Origin: an uncultured Porphyromonadaceae bacterium | GTDB taxonomy: Bacteria > Bacteroidota > Bacteroidia > Bacteroidales > Muribaculaceae | Direction: 5' to 3' | Assembly: GCA_902493335.1 (NCBI GenBank) | Contig: CABUPJ010000032.1 | Location: forward strand, 1-41,077 | Length of the DNA stretch: 41,077 nucleotides | Shown: in pieces, positions 33,526 to 41,077 of the stretch | Position numbering within the stretch: the first letter of the stretch is position 1 | Layout: every line of letters begins with the position of its first letter | Program-made: the position numbers and the translations under genes | The notes under the pieces: model-generated | Told to the model about the DNA's origin: nothing | What the model saw: only the letters and a program-made list of their open reading frames with translations | Databases searched by the model: none

Positions 33526-35253
33526 ATGGATAAACAAGATTTTGCAAGAGAGACACAACGCAACGCCCGACCCGAGAGCGGCAACGGCACCATAGGATTC
33601 GACGGCAACCGCAGCGGCGGCAGTGGATTCGGCTTCACCACCCTCGACGGTGAACTGACGGCGGGCACTGTCATCGATGACCGATATATACTCAAGGAAT
33701 ACAAAGGCCGCGGCAGCTTCGGCGAAGTGTGGCTCGCCTATGACAACGAGCTCGAAATCGATGTCGCCATCAAACTTTATATCTCACTCGACCAGAAGGG
33801 CCAGGATGAATTCAAATCGGAATATAAAGTCGCTTTCGGCCTCAATCATCAGAACCTGCTGACGGCACAGCACTACAGTGTCTGGAATCACCGTCCCTAC
33901 CTGATAATGAAATATTGCTCACGCGGATCGGCCAACGACCTGACAGGCAATACCACAAACGAAAGAGACATCTGGCGCTTCATCCACGACGTAGCCGCCG
34001 GTCTGAAATTTCTCCACGGACTTGAGACGCCTATCGTTCACCAGGACATCAAGCCCGAGAACATCCTTATCGACGACCAGGGCACATATCTGATTACCGA
34101 CTTCGGCATCAGCCGAAAGATGCGTTCGACCCTGCGCAAACAGTCGAAACGCGCCGCCGAGTCAGGCGCCATCGCCTATATGGGTCCCGAACGTTTCCTC
34201 AAAGACCCTATTGCAGTCAAAGCGAGTGATATATGGTCGCTCGGCGTCTCAATCTACGAGATGGCGACGGGTGAACTGCCTTTCTGCGGTCAGGGCGGCG
34301 GCATGCTCAACGCCGGCGCCGAGATTCCCGACCTCGACACGAGCAAATGGTCGAAAAATCTCAACGAAGTCATGCGCGCATGTCTCGCCAAAGACACCTG
34401 GGACCGCCCTACAGCCGAGAAGCTCGAAGACTACTCAAAACTCGTGCTTGACGGCAATGCTCCCGAGTGGAACAAATGGGTCAAGGGCGAAAGCGGTAAA
34501 TCATCGGGTGACAAGAAATCGCACAAGAGCCTCATCATCGGCATTATCGGCGGCATCGTCCTCGCCGGCGCCATCGTCGCCGCAATCATGATCGGCGGCA
34601 ACAATTCGGCCGACCGTGACGCTGTCAAGGCCCGCTACGGCGCCATGATGTCACGTGCAGCCAAAAATATCAAAGTAGGCAATGCAGTCAACTACATGGC
34701 TCTCATCACTGCCCGGGAGCAGCTCGACTCACTCTCAGCCATCGCCGCCATCAATCCGTTCCTTTCCGAAATTCCCGAATTCAGCCTTGACGGGATGAAC
34801 AGCGACCTCAGCAGCAAAATAGACGAAGCCTATACAAAATGGTTTGAATCGGCAAACGGTACACTGACAATCGTCGAAGACCCGGCAGGCGCCATCGCCG
34901 AATTCCATATCGCCGCCATGCTGAAACCCGACAACAACGTCAAGAACGCCCTTGATATCGTAGGCCGTGACGCCAACTGCAGTGCCGCGCCGATGATTAC
35001 CCAAAGGGCATATGTCGATAACGGTACGCTCGTGATAGACTATGACGGCCTCACCGACAACGACATTCCCGGTGTCACAGTCCAATATGAGCTTTCTGAC
35101 GGCAACGAAATATGGGAGACCGGTCTGACAACCTTCACTCTTGAGAGCGGTAACGGCCACAGCGTCGCCGTCACTCTCAATAATGCAGGCCGTCAGGCTA
35201 CCGGCGTCAGACTCAGCCAAAACGATATAACACTTTTTGATACAATGCAATAA
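33526..35253 (+). CDS. Membrane Ser/Thr kinase 3 with extracytoplasmic tail
   Basis: The 575-residue protein has a Gly-rich N-terminus, a kinase domain (about 48-305: GRGSFGEV 61-68, Lys83, HQD 172-174, DFG 192-194), a membrane helix (about 335-357), a helical segment (about 365-455) and a C-terminal beta-rich domain (about 480-575). It is a close paralogue of kinase 2, with a tract of near-identical DNA in the C-lobe, but a different tail. Start: the ATG at 33526 aligns with the start of kinase 2; an in-frame ATG at 33505 overlaps the old kinase 2 stop and is also possible. The periplasmic part is a likely sensor. Confidence 0.93.
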   Translation: MDKQDFARETQRNARPESGNGTIGFDGNRSGGSGFGFTTLDGELTAGTVIDDRYILKEYKGRGSFGEVWLAYDNELEIDVAIKLYISLDQKGQDEFKSEYKVAFGLNHQNLLTAQHYSVWNHRPYLIMKYCSRGSANDLTGNTTNERDIWRFIHDVAAGLKFLHGLETPIVHQDIKPENILIDDQGTYLITDFGISRKMRSTLRKQSKRAAESGAIAYMGPERFLKDPIAVKASDIWSLGVSIYEMATGELPFCGQGGGMLNAGAEIPDLDTSKWSKNLNEVMRACLAKDTWDRPTAEKLEDYSKLVLDGNAPEWNKWVKGESGKSSGDKKSHKSLIIGIIGGIVLAGAIVAAIMIGGNNSADRDAVKARYGAMMSRAAKNIKVGNAVNYMALITAREQLDSLSAIAAINPFLSEIPEFSLDGMNSDLSSKIDEAYTKWFESANGTLTIVEDPAGAIAEFHIAAMLKPDNNVKNALDIVGRDANCSAAPMITQRAYVDNGTLVIDYDGLTDNDIPGVTVQYELSDGNEIWETGLTTFTLESGNGHSVAVTLNNAGRQATGVRLSQNDITLFDTMQ

Positions 35254-35267
35254 ACCGTCATCAAGCG

Positions 35268-36842
35268 ATGCGACGATCAATCCTTCTGTTATTAAGTCTG
35301 TTTATTATCGCCACTACGGCTTTTGCAGGCGTCAATAAAAAACTCAACGAGGCTCAGCGCCTGTTCAATCAGGCCACGACAATCGAACAGTTCCAGAACG
35401 TCAAGAAAAGATTTCTTGCCGCCAAGACCGACGTCGGTTATGTCGCCGCCGAACACGACGCTGCCATCAATGAAGGCGTCAAAAAATGCGACCGCAAGAT
35501 CGCCGAACTGTCGCCAAACCTCAGCCTGAGCACGAGTTCAATCTCGTTCTCGGCCGACGGCGGCAACTATACAATCTCTGTCTCGACCAACCAGGGCTCG
35601 TTCAGCGTCAACGGCCTGCCGTCGTGGATGAGCGTCAACTCGAAGAGCGCGTCGAGCGTCAGCCTCTACTGCTCGGCCAACTCGTCGACATCAAGCCGCT
35701 CGTACTCGTTCACAATCAACGCCGGCGGTCTCAGCCGCAGCGTGAGCGTCAGCCAACGCGGCAAGCAGCAGGCAGTCAACAACAGCAAGATAAAAGTCGT
35801 CCGTGTCGATTTTGCAAATCAGGCCAACGGCAAGGTGCTCAACAGCTACGGCGACCCGTTCTACTTCGACGAGACACGCCGTCTGGCAACCCGCATGACC
35901 TACGACGGTCCGTCATCGGAGGTCACAAAGACAGTCTACACCAAGATATTCAACTCAGACGGCTCTCTTATGACTTACAGCGGCAGCCCGGCGGGCTACA
36001 CGACGTCAATAGAGACTACTTTCAAGCCCGGCAAAGGCAACTATGCCTACCTGTCGGCTTACGGCAACGACACAAGGTCACCCTACTCTGTCGGCACAGT
36101 CAGATATGAGCTTTGGTTAGACGGCGAATGTATCAGCACGTCATACATCACCATCAATCCCGGCTCGCCCGGCGCTCTGCTTGTCGACGGCCAGAGCTCG
36201 CTGACGCTCAACTTCGACGCCAACGGCGGTACCCGCACACTCAGCGTCAGCGGAGCCGGCAGCGACTGGTCGACTTGGGGCATTCCGTCATTCTGCTCGG
36301 TCAACAAAGGTTCGACGTCGTTCACCCTCACCTGCAAGGCTAACACCTCGTATGACAGCCGCAGCGACTACATGAAAATCAAGTCGGGCGACAAGGAAGT
36401 GCGCATAGACATCAAACAGGAGGGCGCAAGCTCAAGCATCACAGGCTCGATTGAAAAGATCTGGATGGATCACAACGTATATCAGAACGGTGAAAAGGGT
36501 ATGAAAATACATACCAAATTCGAGGTTAAGAATATGAAAGGCCATAAAGGCAATGTCGTCGCATACTTCTACTGGGATGACTCCAATGACACCCCTCTCA
36601 AAGACTTCGACAGCCGTTATTACACCGTTGACGGAAAGGTGTCAGCCTGTGACAACACCAAAATAACCCCGGCGTATGACAGCACAACGTATAACGATTG
36701 GGTGATATTCATGCCGTATAATCAGTTCCACATATCGTCAAGCGGCACCCATAAACTTAAATTCTTTATTGTTGTCTGGGACGATACCATAAACAAAGAG
36801 ATCATCAAGTCAGGCTGGCAATATATAACATACACCTTATAA
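35268..36842 (+). CDS. Secreted tandem BACON-domain protein 1
   Basis: The 524-residue protein has a signal peptide (1-20), a helical hairpin (about 21-82), BACON domain 1 (about 84-166), a middle beta domain (about 174-300), BACON domain 2 (about 304-386) and a C-terminal beta domain (about 391-524, GEKGMKIHTKFEVKNMKG). BACON domains are immunoglobulin-like modules of Bacteroidetes often linked to carbohydrate or mucin binding, though this is not proven for all. The middle domain resembles the periplasmic tail of kinase 4. It starts 14 bases after kinase 3 and is paralogous to the next gene. It could be a ligand or co-sensor for the membrane kinases. Confidence 0.88.
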   Translation: MRRSILLLLSLFIIATTAFAGVNKKLNEAQRLFNQATTIEQFQNVKKRFLAAKTDVGYVAAEHDAAINEGVKKCDRKIAELSPNLSLSTSSISFSADGGNYTISVSTNQGSFSVNGLPSWMSVNSKSASSVSLYCSANSSTSSRSYSFTINAGGLSRSVSVSQRGKQQAVNNSKIKVVRVDFANQANGKVLNSYGDPFYFDETRRLATRMTYDGPSSEVTKTVYTKIFNSDGSLMTYSGSPAGYTTSIETTFKPGKGNYAYLSAYGNDTRSPYSVGTVRYELWLDGECISTSYITINPGSPGALLVDGQSSLTLNFDANGGTRTLSVSGAGSDWSTWGIPSFCSVNKGSTSFTLTCKANTSYDSRSDYMKIKSGDKEVRIDIKQEGASSSITGSIEKIWMDHNVYQNGEKGMKIHTKFEVKNMKGHKGNVVAYFYWDDSNDTPLKDFDSRYYTVDGKVSACDNTKITPAYDSTTYNDWVIFMPYNQFHISSSGTHKLKFFIVVWDDTINKEIIKSGWQYITYTL

Positions 36843-36867
36843 ACACCATTACTTAACCGACCAAACG

Positions 36868-38448
36868 ATGCGACGACCAACCATTCTGTTACTCAGCCTG
36901 CTTATTGCTGCCACGACGGCCTTTGCCGGCGTCAACAAAAAACTCAACGAGGCCCAGCGTCTGTTCAATCAGGCCACGACAATCGAACAGTTCCAGAACG
37001 TCAAGAAAAGATTTCTTGCCGCCAAGACCGACGTCGGCTATGTCGCCGCCGAGCATGACGCCGCCATCAATGAAGGCGTCAAGAAATGCGACCGCAAGAT
37101 CGCCGAACTGTCGCCAAACCTCAGCCTGAGCACCAGCTCGCTATCGTTCTCGGCCGACGGCGGCAGCTACACGATTTCGGTCACGACAAACCAGGGGTCG
37201 TTCAGCGTCAACGGTCTGCCGTCGTGGATGAGTGTCAACTCAAAAGGGTCGTCAAGCGTCAGCCTCTACTGCTCGGCCAACTCGTCGACATCGAGCCGCT
37301 CGTACTCGTTCACAATCAACGCCGGAGGTCTCAGCCGCAGCGTGAGCGTCAGCCAGCGCGGCAAGCAGCAGGCAGTCAACAACAATAATAATGCAAAACT
37401 GAAAGTCACGCGCCTCGATTTTGCCAACCAGGCCAACGGAAAGGTACTGAACAACTACGGCGATCCGTTCTACAACGATGAGACGCGCCGTTTTGCCGCA
37501 CGAATCCTTTATGACGGTCCGGCAACAGAGATAACAAAAACTGTCTATGTCAAGATAATCGAGCCGGACGGAACACTCGAGACATTCAGCGGAAGTCCGT
37601 CGGGTTACACAATGAGCGACGAGATAACATTCAGACCCGGCACGGGGAATTACGCATATCTGCCCGCGTATGGCAATGACGAGGTATCGACATTCCCTGT
37701 CGGCACACTACGATATGAAGTCTGGATTGACGGCGAATGTGTCAACACGTCATATATCACCAACAATCCCGGCGCGCCGGGCGCACTGCTCGTCGACGGC
37801 CAAAGCTCGCTGACGCTCAACTTCGACGCCGACGGCGGAACCCGCACACTCAGCGTCAGCGGAGCCGGCAGCGACTGGTCGACTTGGGGCATTCCGTCAT
37901 TCTGCTCGGTCAACAAAGGCTCTACAACATTTACTCTCACCTGTGAGGCCAACACATCACGCGACAGCCGCAGCGACTACATGAAAATCAAAGCCGGCGA
38001 CAAGGAAGTGCGCATCGACATCAAACAGGAGGGCGCACGCTCGAATATCACAGCTAAAATCGAAAAGGTATGGATGGAGCATGACGTCTGGGAAAACGGA
38101 GAAAAAGGCATGCGCATCCACGTCAAATTCGACAACAAGAACATGAAGGGCCACACCGGCCGCGTCATCGCCTACTTCTATTGGGACGACAGCAACGGCA
38201 ATCCTCTCAAAGACCGCGACGACAGATATTGCACGACCGGGGGAAATGTCTGTGTCGGCGAAGGATTCACCCCGAGCTATGACAATTCGACATATAATGA
38301 CTTCAAACTTTTTATGCCTCTCGACCAGTTTGACATAACGACAAGCGGCAAACACAGCATAAAATTCTTCGTTGCAATACGCGACAATACAATAGGTGAG
38401 CAGCTTACAGATTCAGACTGGCAATATATCACATATACAAAGAATTAA
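36868..38448 (+). CDS. Secreted tandem BACON-domain protein 2
   Basis: The 526-residue paralogue of the preceding gene has the same order: signal peptide, helical hairpin, BACON 1, middle domain, BACON 2, C-terminal domain. The helical hairpin, BACON 1 and BACON 2 are nearly identical to those of protein 1 even at the DNA level. The middle and C-terminal domains have diverged, and an extra Asn run follows BACON 1. This mosaic pattern suggests conversion of the framework and freer change in the putative recognition domains. Its stop codon overlaps the ATG of kinase 4 by one base (TAATG), implying coupled translation. Confidence 0.88.
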   Translation: MRRPTILLLSLLIAATTAFAGVNKKLNEAQRLFNQATTIEQFQNVKKRFLAAKTDVGYVAAEHDAAINEGVKKCDRKIAELSPNLSLSTSSLSFSADGGSYTISVTTNQGSFSVNGLPSWMSVNSKGSSSVSLYCSANSSTSSRSYSFTINAGGLSRSVSVSQRGKQQAVNNNNNAKLKVTRLDFANQANGKVLNNYGDPFYNDETRRFAARILYDGPATEITKTVYVKIIEPDGTLETFSGSPSGYTMSDEITFRPGTGNYAYLPAYGNDEVSTFPVGTLRYEVWIDGECVNTSYITNNPGAPGALLVDGQSSLTLNFDADGGTRTLSVSGAGSDWSTWGIPSFCSVNKGSTTFTLTCEANTSRDSRSDYMKIKAGDKEVRIDIKQEGARSNITAKIEKVWMEHDVWENGEKGMRIHVKFDNKNMKGHTGRVIAYFYWDDSNGNPLKDRDDRYCTTGGNVCVGEGFTPSYDNSTYNDFKLFMPLDQFDITTSGKHSIKFFVAIRDNTIGEQLTDSDWQYITYTKN

Positions 38449-39926
38449 TGGAATTAGCACCCGATACACTTATCAATGACCGCTACCGGTTGATCAAACG
38501 GCTCGGCCGCGGCAGTTTCGGCGAGGTATGGCTTGCCGAAGACACGATGACCGGTCTTCAGATCGCGGTCAAAATCTATATCGCTCTCGACACCCGCGGC
38601 ATAGATGAATTCAAAAACGAATTCACGAACGTCTACAGTTTCAACCACACCAATCTGCTCCGCCCCGACTACTTCGACAGCTACGGCAGCCACCCGTTTC
38701 TCGTGATGCCCTACTGTCCGGTGACACTCGGCAACAAGACGGGCGAACTGAGCGAGACCGAGCTGTGGCAGCTCATCGCCGACGTCAGCGCCGGTCTGGC
38801 CTACCTGCATCAGCACGACGTCGTCCATCGCGACATCAAGCCCGACAATATACTTCAGGACACAGCCGGCAACTATCTCATCTCAGACTTCGGCCTGAGC
38901 AAGAAGATGCGGTCGACGCTGCGCAAAGCCTCTGCCCGCAGCAATGCCGACAACTCGTCGGGCACAATCGGCTATATGGCGCCTGAGATGTTTACGGCCA
39001 ACCCTACCCCGGTCAAGGCAACAGACATCTGGGCTCTCGGCGCGTCGATTTACGAACTGGCTACAGGCGAAATGCCGTTCTGCGGACAGGGTGGCGTAAT
39101 GGAACTCCACGGCGCCGAGCTGCCGGTATTACCGGCACCGTTCAGCCCCGAACTGACCGAGCTGATGCACAAGTGTCTCGCAAAAGAGACATGGGACCGT
39201 CCGATGGCCGCACAAATCCATGAAATCGCCCAGCACAAGATAGACGCGTCATCAGGCAACGGAGGTGCAAGCGACAACGGCAACGGAGGTAATCAGACCG
39301 TCTCGGAGAACAACGGTGCCAATGTCGTCGTTGTCAAAGAAAACAGCAAGTTGGTGAAGAATCTTAAGCTTATGCTCATCGCCGCCGGTATTTTCATCGC
39401 CGCACTGGTAATCGCTCTCATCAGCCTCGAATCTACCAATAGCGAAAAATCGGATGATATCATCCGTTTGAGTAAAACAGTCGCAGAATTAACGCACAGG
39501 AATAACGGGCTTAAAGCATCGGTCGAGGCATCAGAACAGACTTTCAACGCCATTCTCGGCAATCAGGAAATCAAGGCCTTTGTCAACGACCTGACGAACA
39601 CAGGCGACCCTGTGGGCACACCTATCATCAGCAGAAAGACGACATATCTGGTTCCCTGGGTGACTGTTTTCTCGAAGCAAAAAATCAACAACGGCACGTT
39701 TTACGTAAAATTTTATACCCCATCGGGACTATCTACGGGCAGCGAATCGAAAAACGGCTACAGCTACAGCAACAACTTCAGCGTCGAAGCCAACAAACCG
39801 ACTACCCTGCAGTTTATCGGCTGGGGCGGCGAGACTCCGGGCCACTGGGGCCCCGGCGACTACCGCATCGAAATATGGTATGACGGCAAACGCATCGGCA
39901 GCAATACATTCAGAGTAAGGTCATAA
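38448..39926 (+). CDS. Membrane Ser/Thr kinase 4 with BACON-protein-like ectodomain
   Basis: The 492-residue protein has a kinase domain starting almost at the N-terminus (about 12-265: GRGSFGEV 20-27, Lys42, canonical HRD 127-129, DFG 147-149). It then has an Asn/Gly linker, a membrane helix (about 306-326), a short coiled segment (about 331-375) and a periplasmic beta domain (about 385-492). That domain (FYVKFYTPSG, NGYSYSNNFSVE, DYRIEIWYDGKRIGS) resembles the middle domain of the two BACON proteins. Lacking the long N-terminal extensions of kinases 2 and 3, it is a distinct subtype. It ends the cluster before a strong terminator. Confidence 0.93.
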   Translation: MELAPDTLINDRYRLIKRLGRGSFGEVWLAEDTMTGLQIAVKIYIALDTRGIDEFKNEFTNVYSFNHTNLLRPDYFDSYGSHPFLVMPYCPVTLGNKTGELSETELWQLIADVSAGLAYLHQHDVVHRDIKPDNILQDTAGNYLISDFGLSKKMRSTLRKASARSNADNSSGTIGYMAPEMFTANPTPVKATDIWALGASIYELATGEMPFCGQGGVMELHGAELPVLPAPFSPELTELMHKCLAKETWDRPMAAQIHEIAQHKIDASSGNGGASDNGNGGNQTVSENNGANVVVVKENSKLVKNLKLMLIAAGIFIAALVIALISLESTNSEKSDDIIRLSKTVAELTHRNNGLKASVEASEQTFNAILGNQEIKAFVNDLTNTGDPVGTPIISRKTTYLVPWVTVFSKQKINNGTFYVKFYTPSGLSTGSESKNGYSYSNNFSVEANKPTTLQFIGWGGETPGHWGPGDYRIEIWYDGKRIGSNTFRVRS

Positions 39927-39970
39927 AAATTCAATCGGGCTATAGTCTAATAGTCGACAATATTCTTCAA

Positions 39971-40004
39971 AGCCTCCACTAATCGATAGCGTGGAGGCTT
40001 TTTT
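39971..40004 (+). terminator. Intrinsic terminator ending the kinase cluster
   Basis: A perfect 9-bp stem (AGCCTCCAC / GTGGAGGCT) with an 11-nt loop is followed by TTTTT. Confidence 0.92.
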
Positions 40005-40016
40005 AATTGATTTAAC

Positions 40017-40046
40017 TTTTGTCATGTGATATATTTCATAACTTTA
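40017..40046 (+). promoter_or_regulatory. Probable promoter of the 40099 lipoprotein gene
   Basis: TTTTG at 40017-40021 and TAACTTTA at 40039-40046, with a 17-nt spacer. The last base of the -7 box deviates and the spacer is short. Confidence 0.45.
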
Positions 40047-40098
40047 CAATAAAATTAATTTATTACACATATCACAATCTTACCAAAAACGGAGACTA

Positions 40099-40842
40099 AT
40101 GATTATGAAGCGACTGATTTTTCCTCTTATGGCTATTTTCTGCCTGATGACAGTGTCATGCGGTGATGACGAACCGTCGATACCCTCTACCGCCATAACT
40201 CTCAATATGCCCAATGAAGACAACGGCCAGACCCGTCTTGGATTCACCGACGTATATATCAACAGTTCTGACAATTTTGTAGGCAACCAGTGGTCAATCG
40301 TCGACCTCGGCAAAAAAGGCGGTTTCAAAAAAGAACCCGAAACCGACCAGATTGCACGCGAAGTAGCAGTCGTACCGGGCCATTTTTACCAGATGTTACC
40401 CAATGATGATCTCTGTGTCATCGGCGGAGAAAGAGCTCTTGCAATAAAAAGCGGTTTCTATAACGTATATGTCAACTCATGGCTCAGAGGTGACAACGGC
40501 AGTATAATCGGCGCCAACGTGTCATTTGCCGAATACAGACCCAAAAACAGCGGGCTTGTCGAGTGGGACAGCAATATCGGTGTGCAGATGCATGAGGGTT
40601 TCGACAATATCGAACGAGCCGAATTTTCGTTCCGCAAAGGTTTTGTCTTCGACAACGATTATAGTATCTACAACATGGGCAACAGCGACCTGCGCAGTCA
40701 TCTCGAAATTACAATCAAAGAAAACACCATCAGCTTCGCAAACGCAGCCTGGGTTCCCAACGGCGCAGCCGAAGTGGTCATAAAGGTACGCTACGGCAAT
40801 CTCTATACCCGCGTGAGATTTATTGTCAAAACTTCGGCATAA
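40099..40842 (+). CDS. Predicted lipoprotein, unknown function
   Basis: The 247-residue protein has a lipoprotein signal peptide ending in CLMTVSC, so Cys21 is the likely lipidated residue. An acidic stretch (GDDEP) follows, a pattern often linked to surface export in Bacteroidetes. The mature part is beta-rich (LGFTDVYINSSD, FYNVYVNSWLRG, NLYTRVRFIVKTSA). I do not recognise the family. It has its own promoter and is separated from the kinase cluster by a terminator, so it is probably a neighbour rather than a component. An ATG two codons in, at 40105, is an alternative start. Confidence 0.8.
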   Translation: MIMKRLIFPLMAIFCLMTVSCGDDEPSIPSTAITLNMPNEDNGQTRLGFTDVYINSSDNFVGNQWSIVDLGKKGGFKKEPETDQIAREVAVVPGHFYQMLPNDDLCVIGGERALAIKSGFYNVYVNSWLRGDNGSIIGANVSFAEYRPKNSGLVEWDSNIGVQMHEGFDNIERAEFSFRKGFVFDNDYSIYNMGNSDLRSHLEITIKENTISFANAAWVPNGAAEVVIKVRYGNLYTRVRFIVKTSA

Positions 40843-40927
40843 GACATCAACCGCCGCTCTACTCGAGGAGGAGAGCGAGGCTGCACGTTAATAGCGCAGG
40901 CAGCAGGGGGTTAGTCGGCATGAACCA

Positions 40928-41065
40928 TGGGCTTCAGTCCTTAGAACCAGCGAGTTGGCTGCTACGGCTGAAGCCGTAGTTCCATACGGCGGCAAGCCGC
41001 CGTCACAAGGACAAATTTAGCGCTAACACGTCGCCGAGCTCGGCGACGCACATTAATAGTTTTGG
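40928..41065. repeat. Intergenic hairpin repeat, copy C
   Basis: Hairpin 1 is at 40962-40979 (CTACGGCT-GA-AGCCGTAG), hairpin 2 at 40988-41001 (GGCGGC-AA-GCCGCC), and hairpin 3 at 41030-41047, a perfect 18-nt palindrome with arms GTCGCCGAG and CTCGGCGAC. The linking words TTGGCT, TCCATACGG and CACAAGGACAAATTT match copy A, and the tail CATTAATAGTTTTGG matches copy B. Stem bases differ from the other copies in compensating pairs. The stretch 40843-40927 shows nothing else I can name. Confidence 0.7.
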
Positions 41066-41077
41066 TCACAGCATATT

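Noticed and set aside
31860..35253. Kinases 2 and 3 as pseudokinases
   Set aside because: Both retain the glycine loop, ATP-binding Lys, catalytic Asp and DFG. Only the HRD Arg is changed, which is compatible with activity.
25472..39926. TerY-type phosphorylation triad or type VI/VII secretion regulator
   Set aside because: No von Willebrand-factor-A protein, no secretion ATPase and no structural secretion gene is present.

Overview
The window looks like a chromosomal segment of a gut-type Bacteroidales bacterium, most likely Muribaculaceae-like. This is inferred from the TonB-dependent receptor with an N-terminal carboxypeptidase-regulatory domain, BACON domains, DUF3575-type proteins, the rplM-rpsI-rpsB-tsf order, Bacteroidetes promoters of the form TTTG-N19/20-TAnnTTTG, the lack of Shine-Dalgarno sites, and moderately high GC. 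No tRNA, rRNA, insertion sequence, CRISPR array or prophage was seen.

Layout. 1-641: gene-free, filled with hairpin-forming intergenic repeats whose relatives recur at 40928-41065. 642-3577 (minus): TonB-dependent receptor followed by a small lipoprotein. 3688-10065 (plus): surface-sugar operon of membrane acyltransferase, UDP-glucose dehydrogenase, DegT aminotransferase, HAD phosphatase, and the GDP-L-fucose pair gmd-fcl. 10164-11353: purine salvage and adenylate kinase (hpt, adk). 11491-15317: AMP-dependent acyl ligase, cell-wall amidase, small outer-membrane barrel. 15472-16088: rplU-rpmA. 16202-17011: secreted S1/P1 nuclease. 17219-22181: an envelope operon of a DUF3575-like protein, an OmpA-like/TPR-like protein whose signal peptide is out of frame, and a barrel protein built from four repeats. 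22383-25239: rplM, rpsI, rpsB, tsf.

25472-39926 is the standout. Ten consecutive genes on one strand encode a zinc-ribbon/FHA protein, a soluble Ser/Thr kinase with its own FHA domain, an FHA-transmembrane-coiled-coil-trypsin-like protease, a secreted protein of unknown function, a membrane PP2C phosphatase, three single-pass membrane kinases and two secreted tandem BACON proteins. Predicted topology puts kinase, phosphatase and FHA domains in the cytoplasm and the protease, sensor-like tails and BACON proteins in the periplasm. This suggests a self-contained transmembrane phospho-threonine signalling system, possibly with proteolytic output. Its physiological role cannot be read from sequence. 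The locus shows recent internal recombination: shared tails, near-identical tracts between paralogues, an AT-rich stretch, and a kinase whose C-terminal tail is frameshifted exactly at a recombination boundary. The last gene (40099-40842) is a lipoprotein behind a strong terminator.
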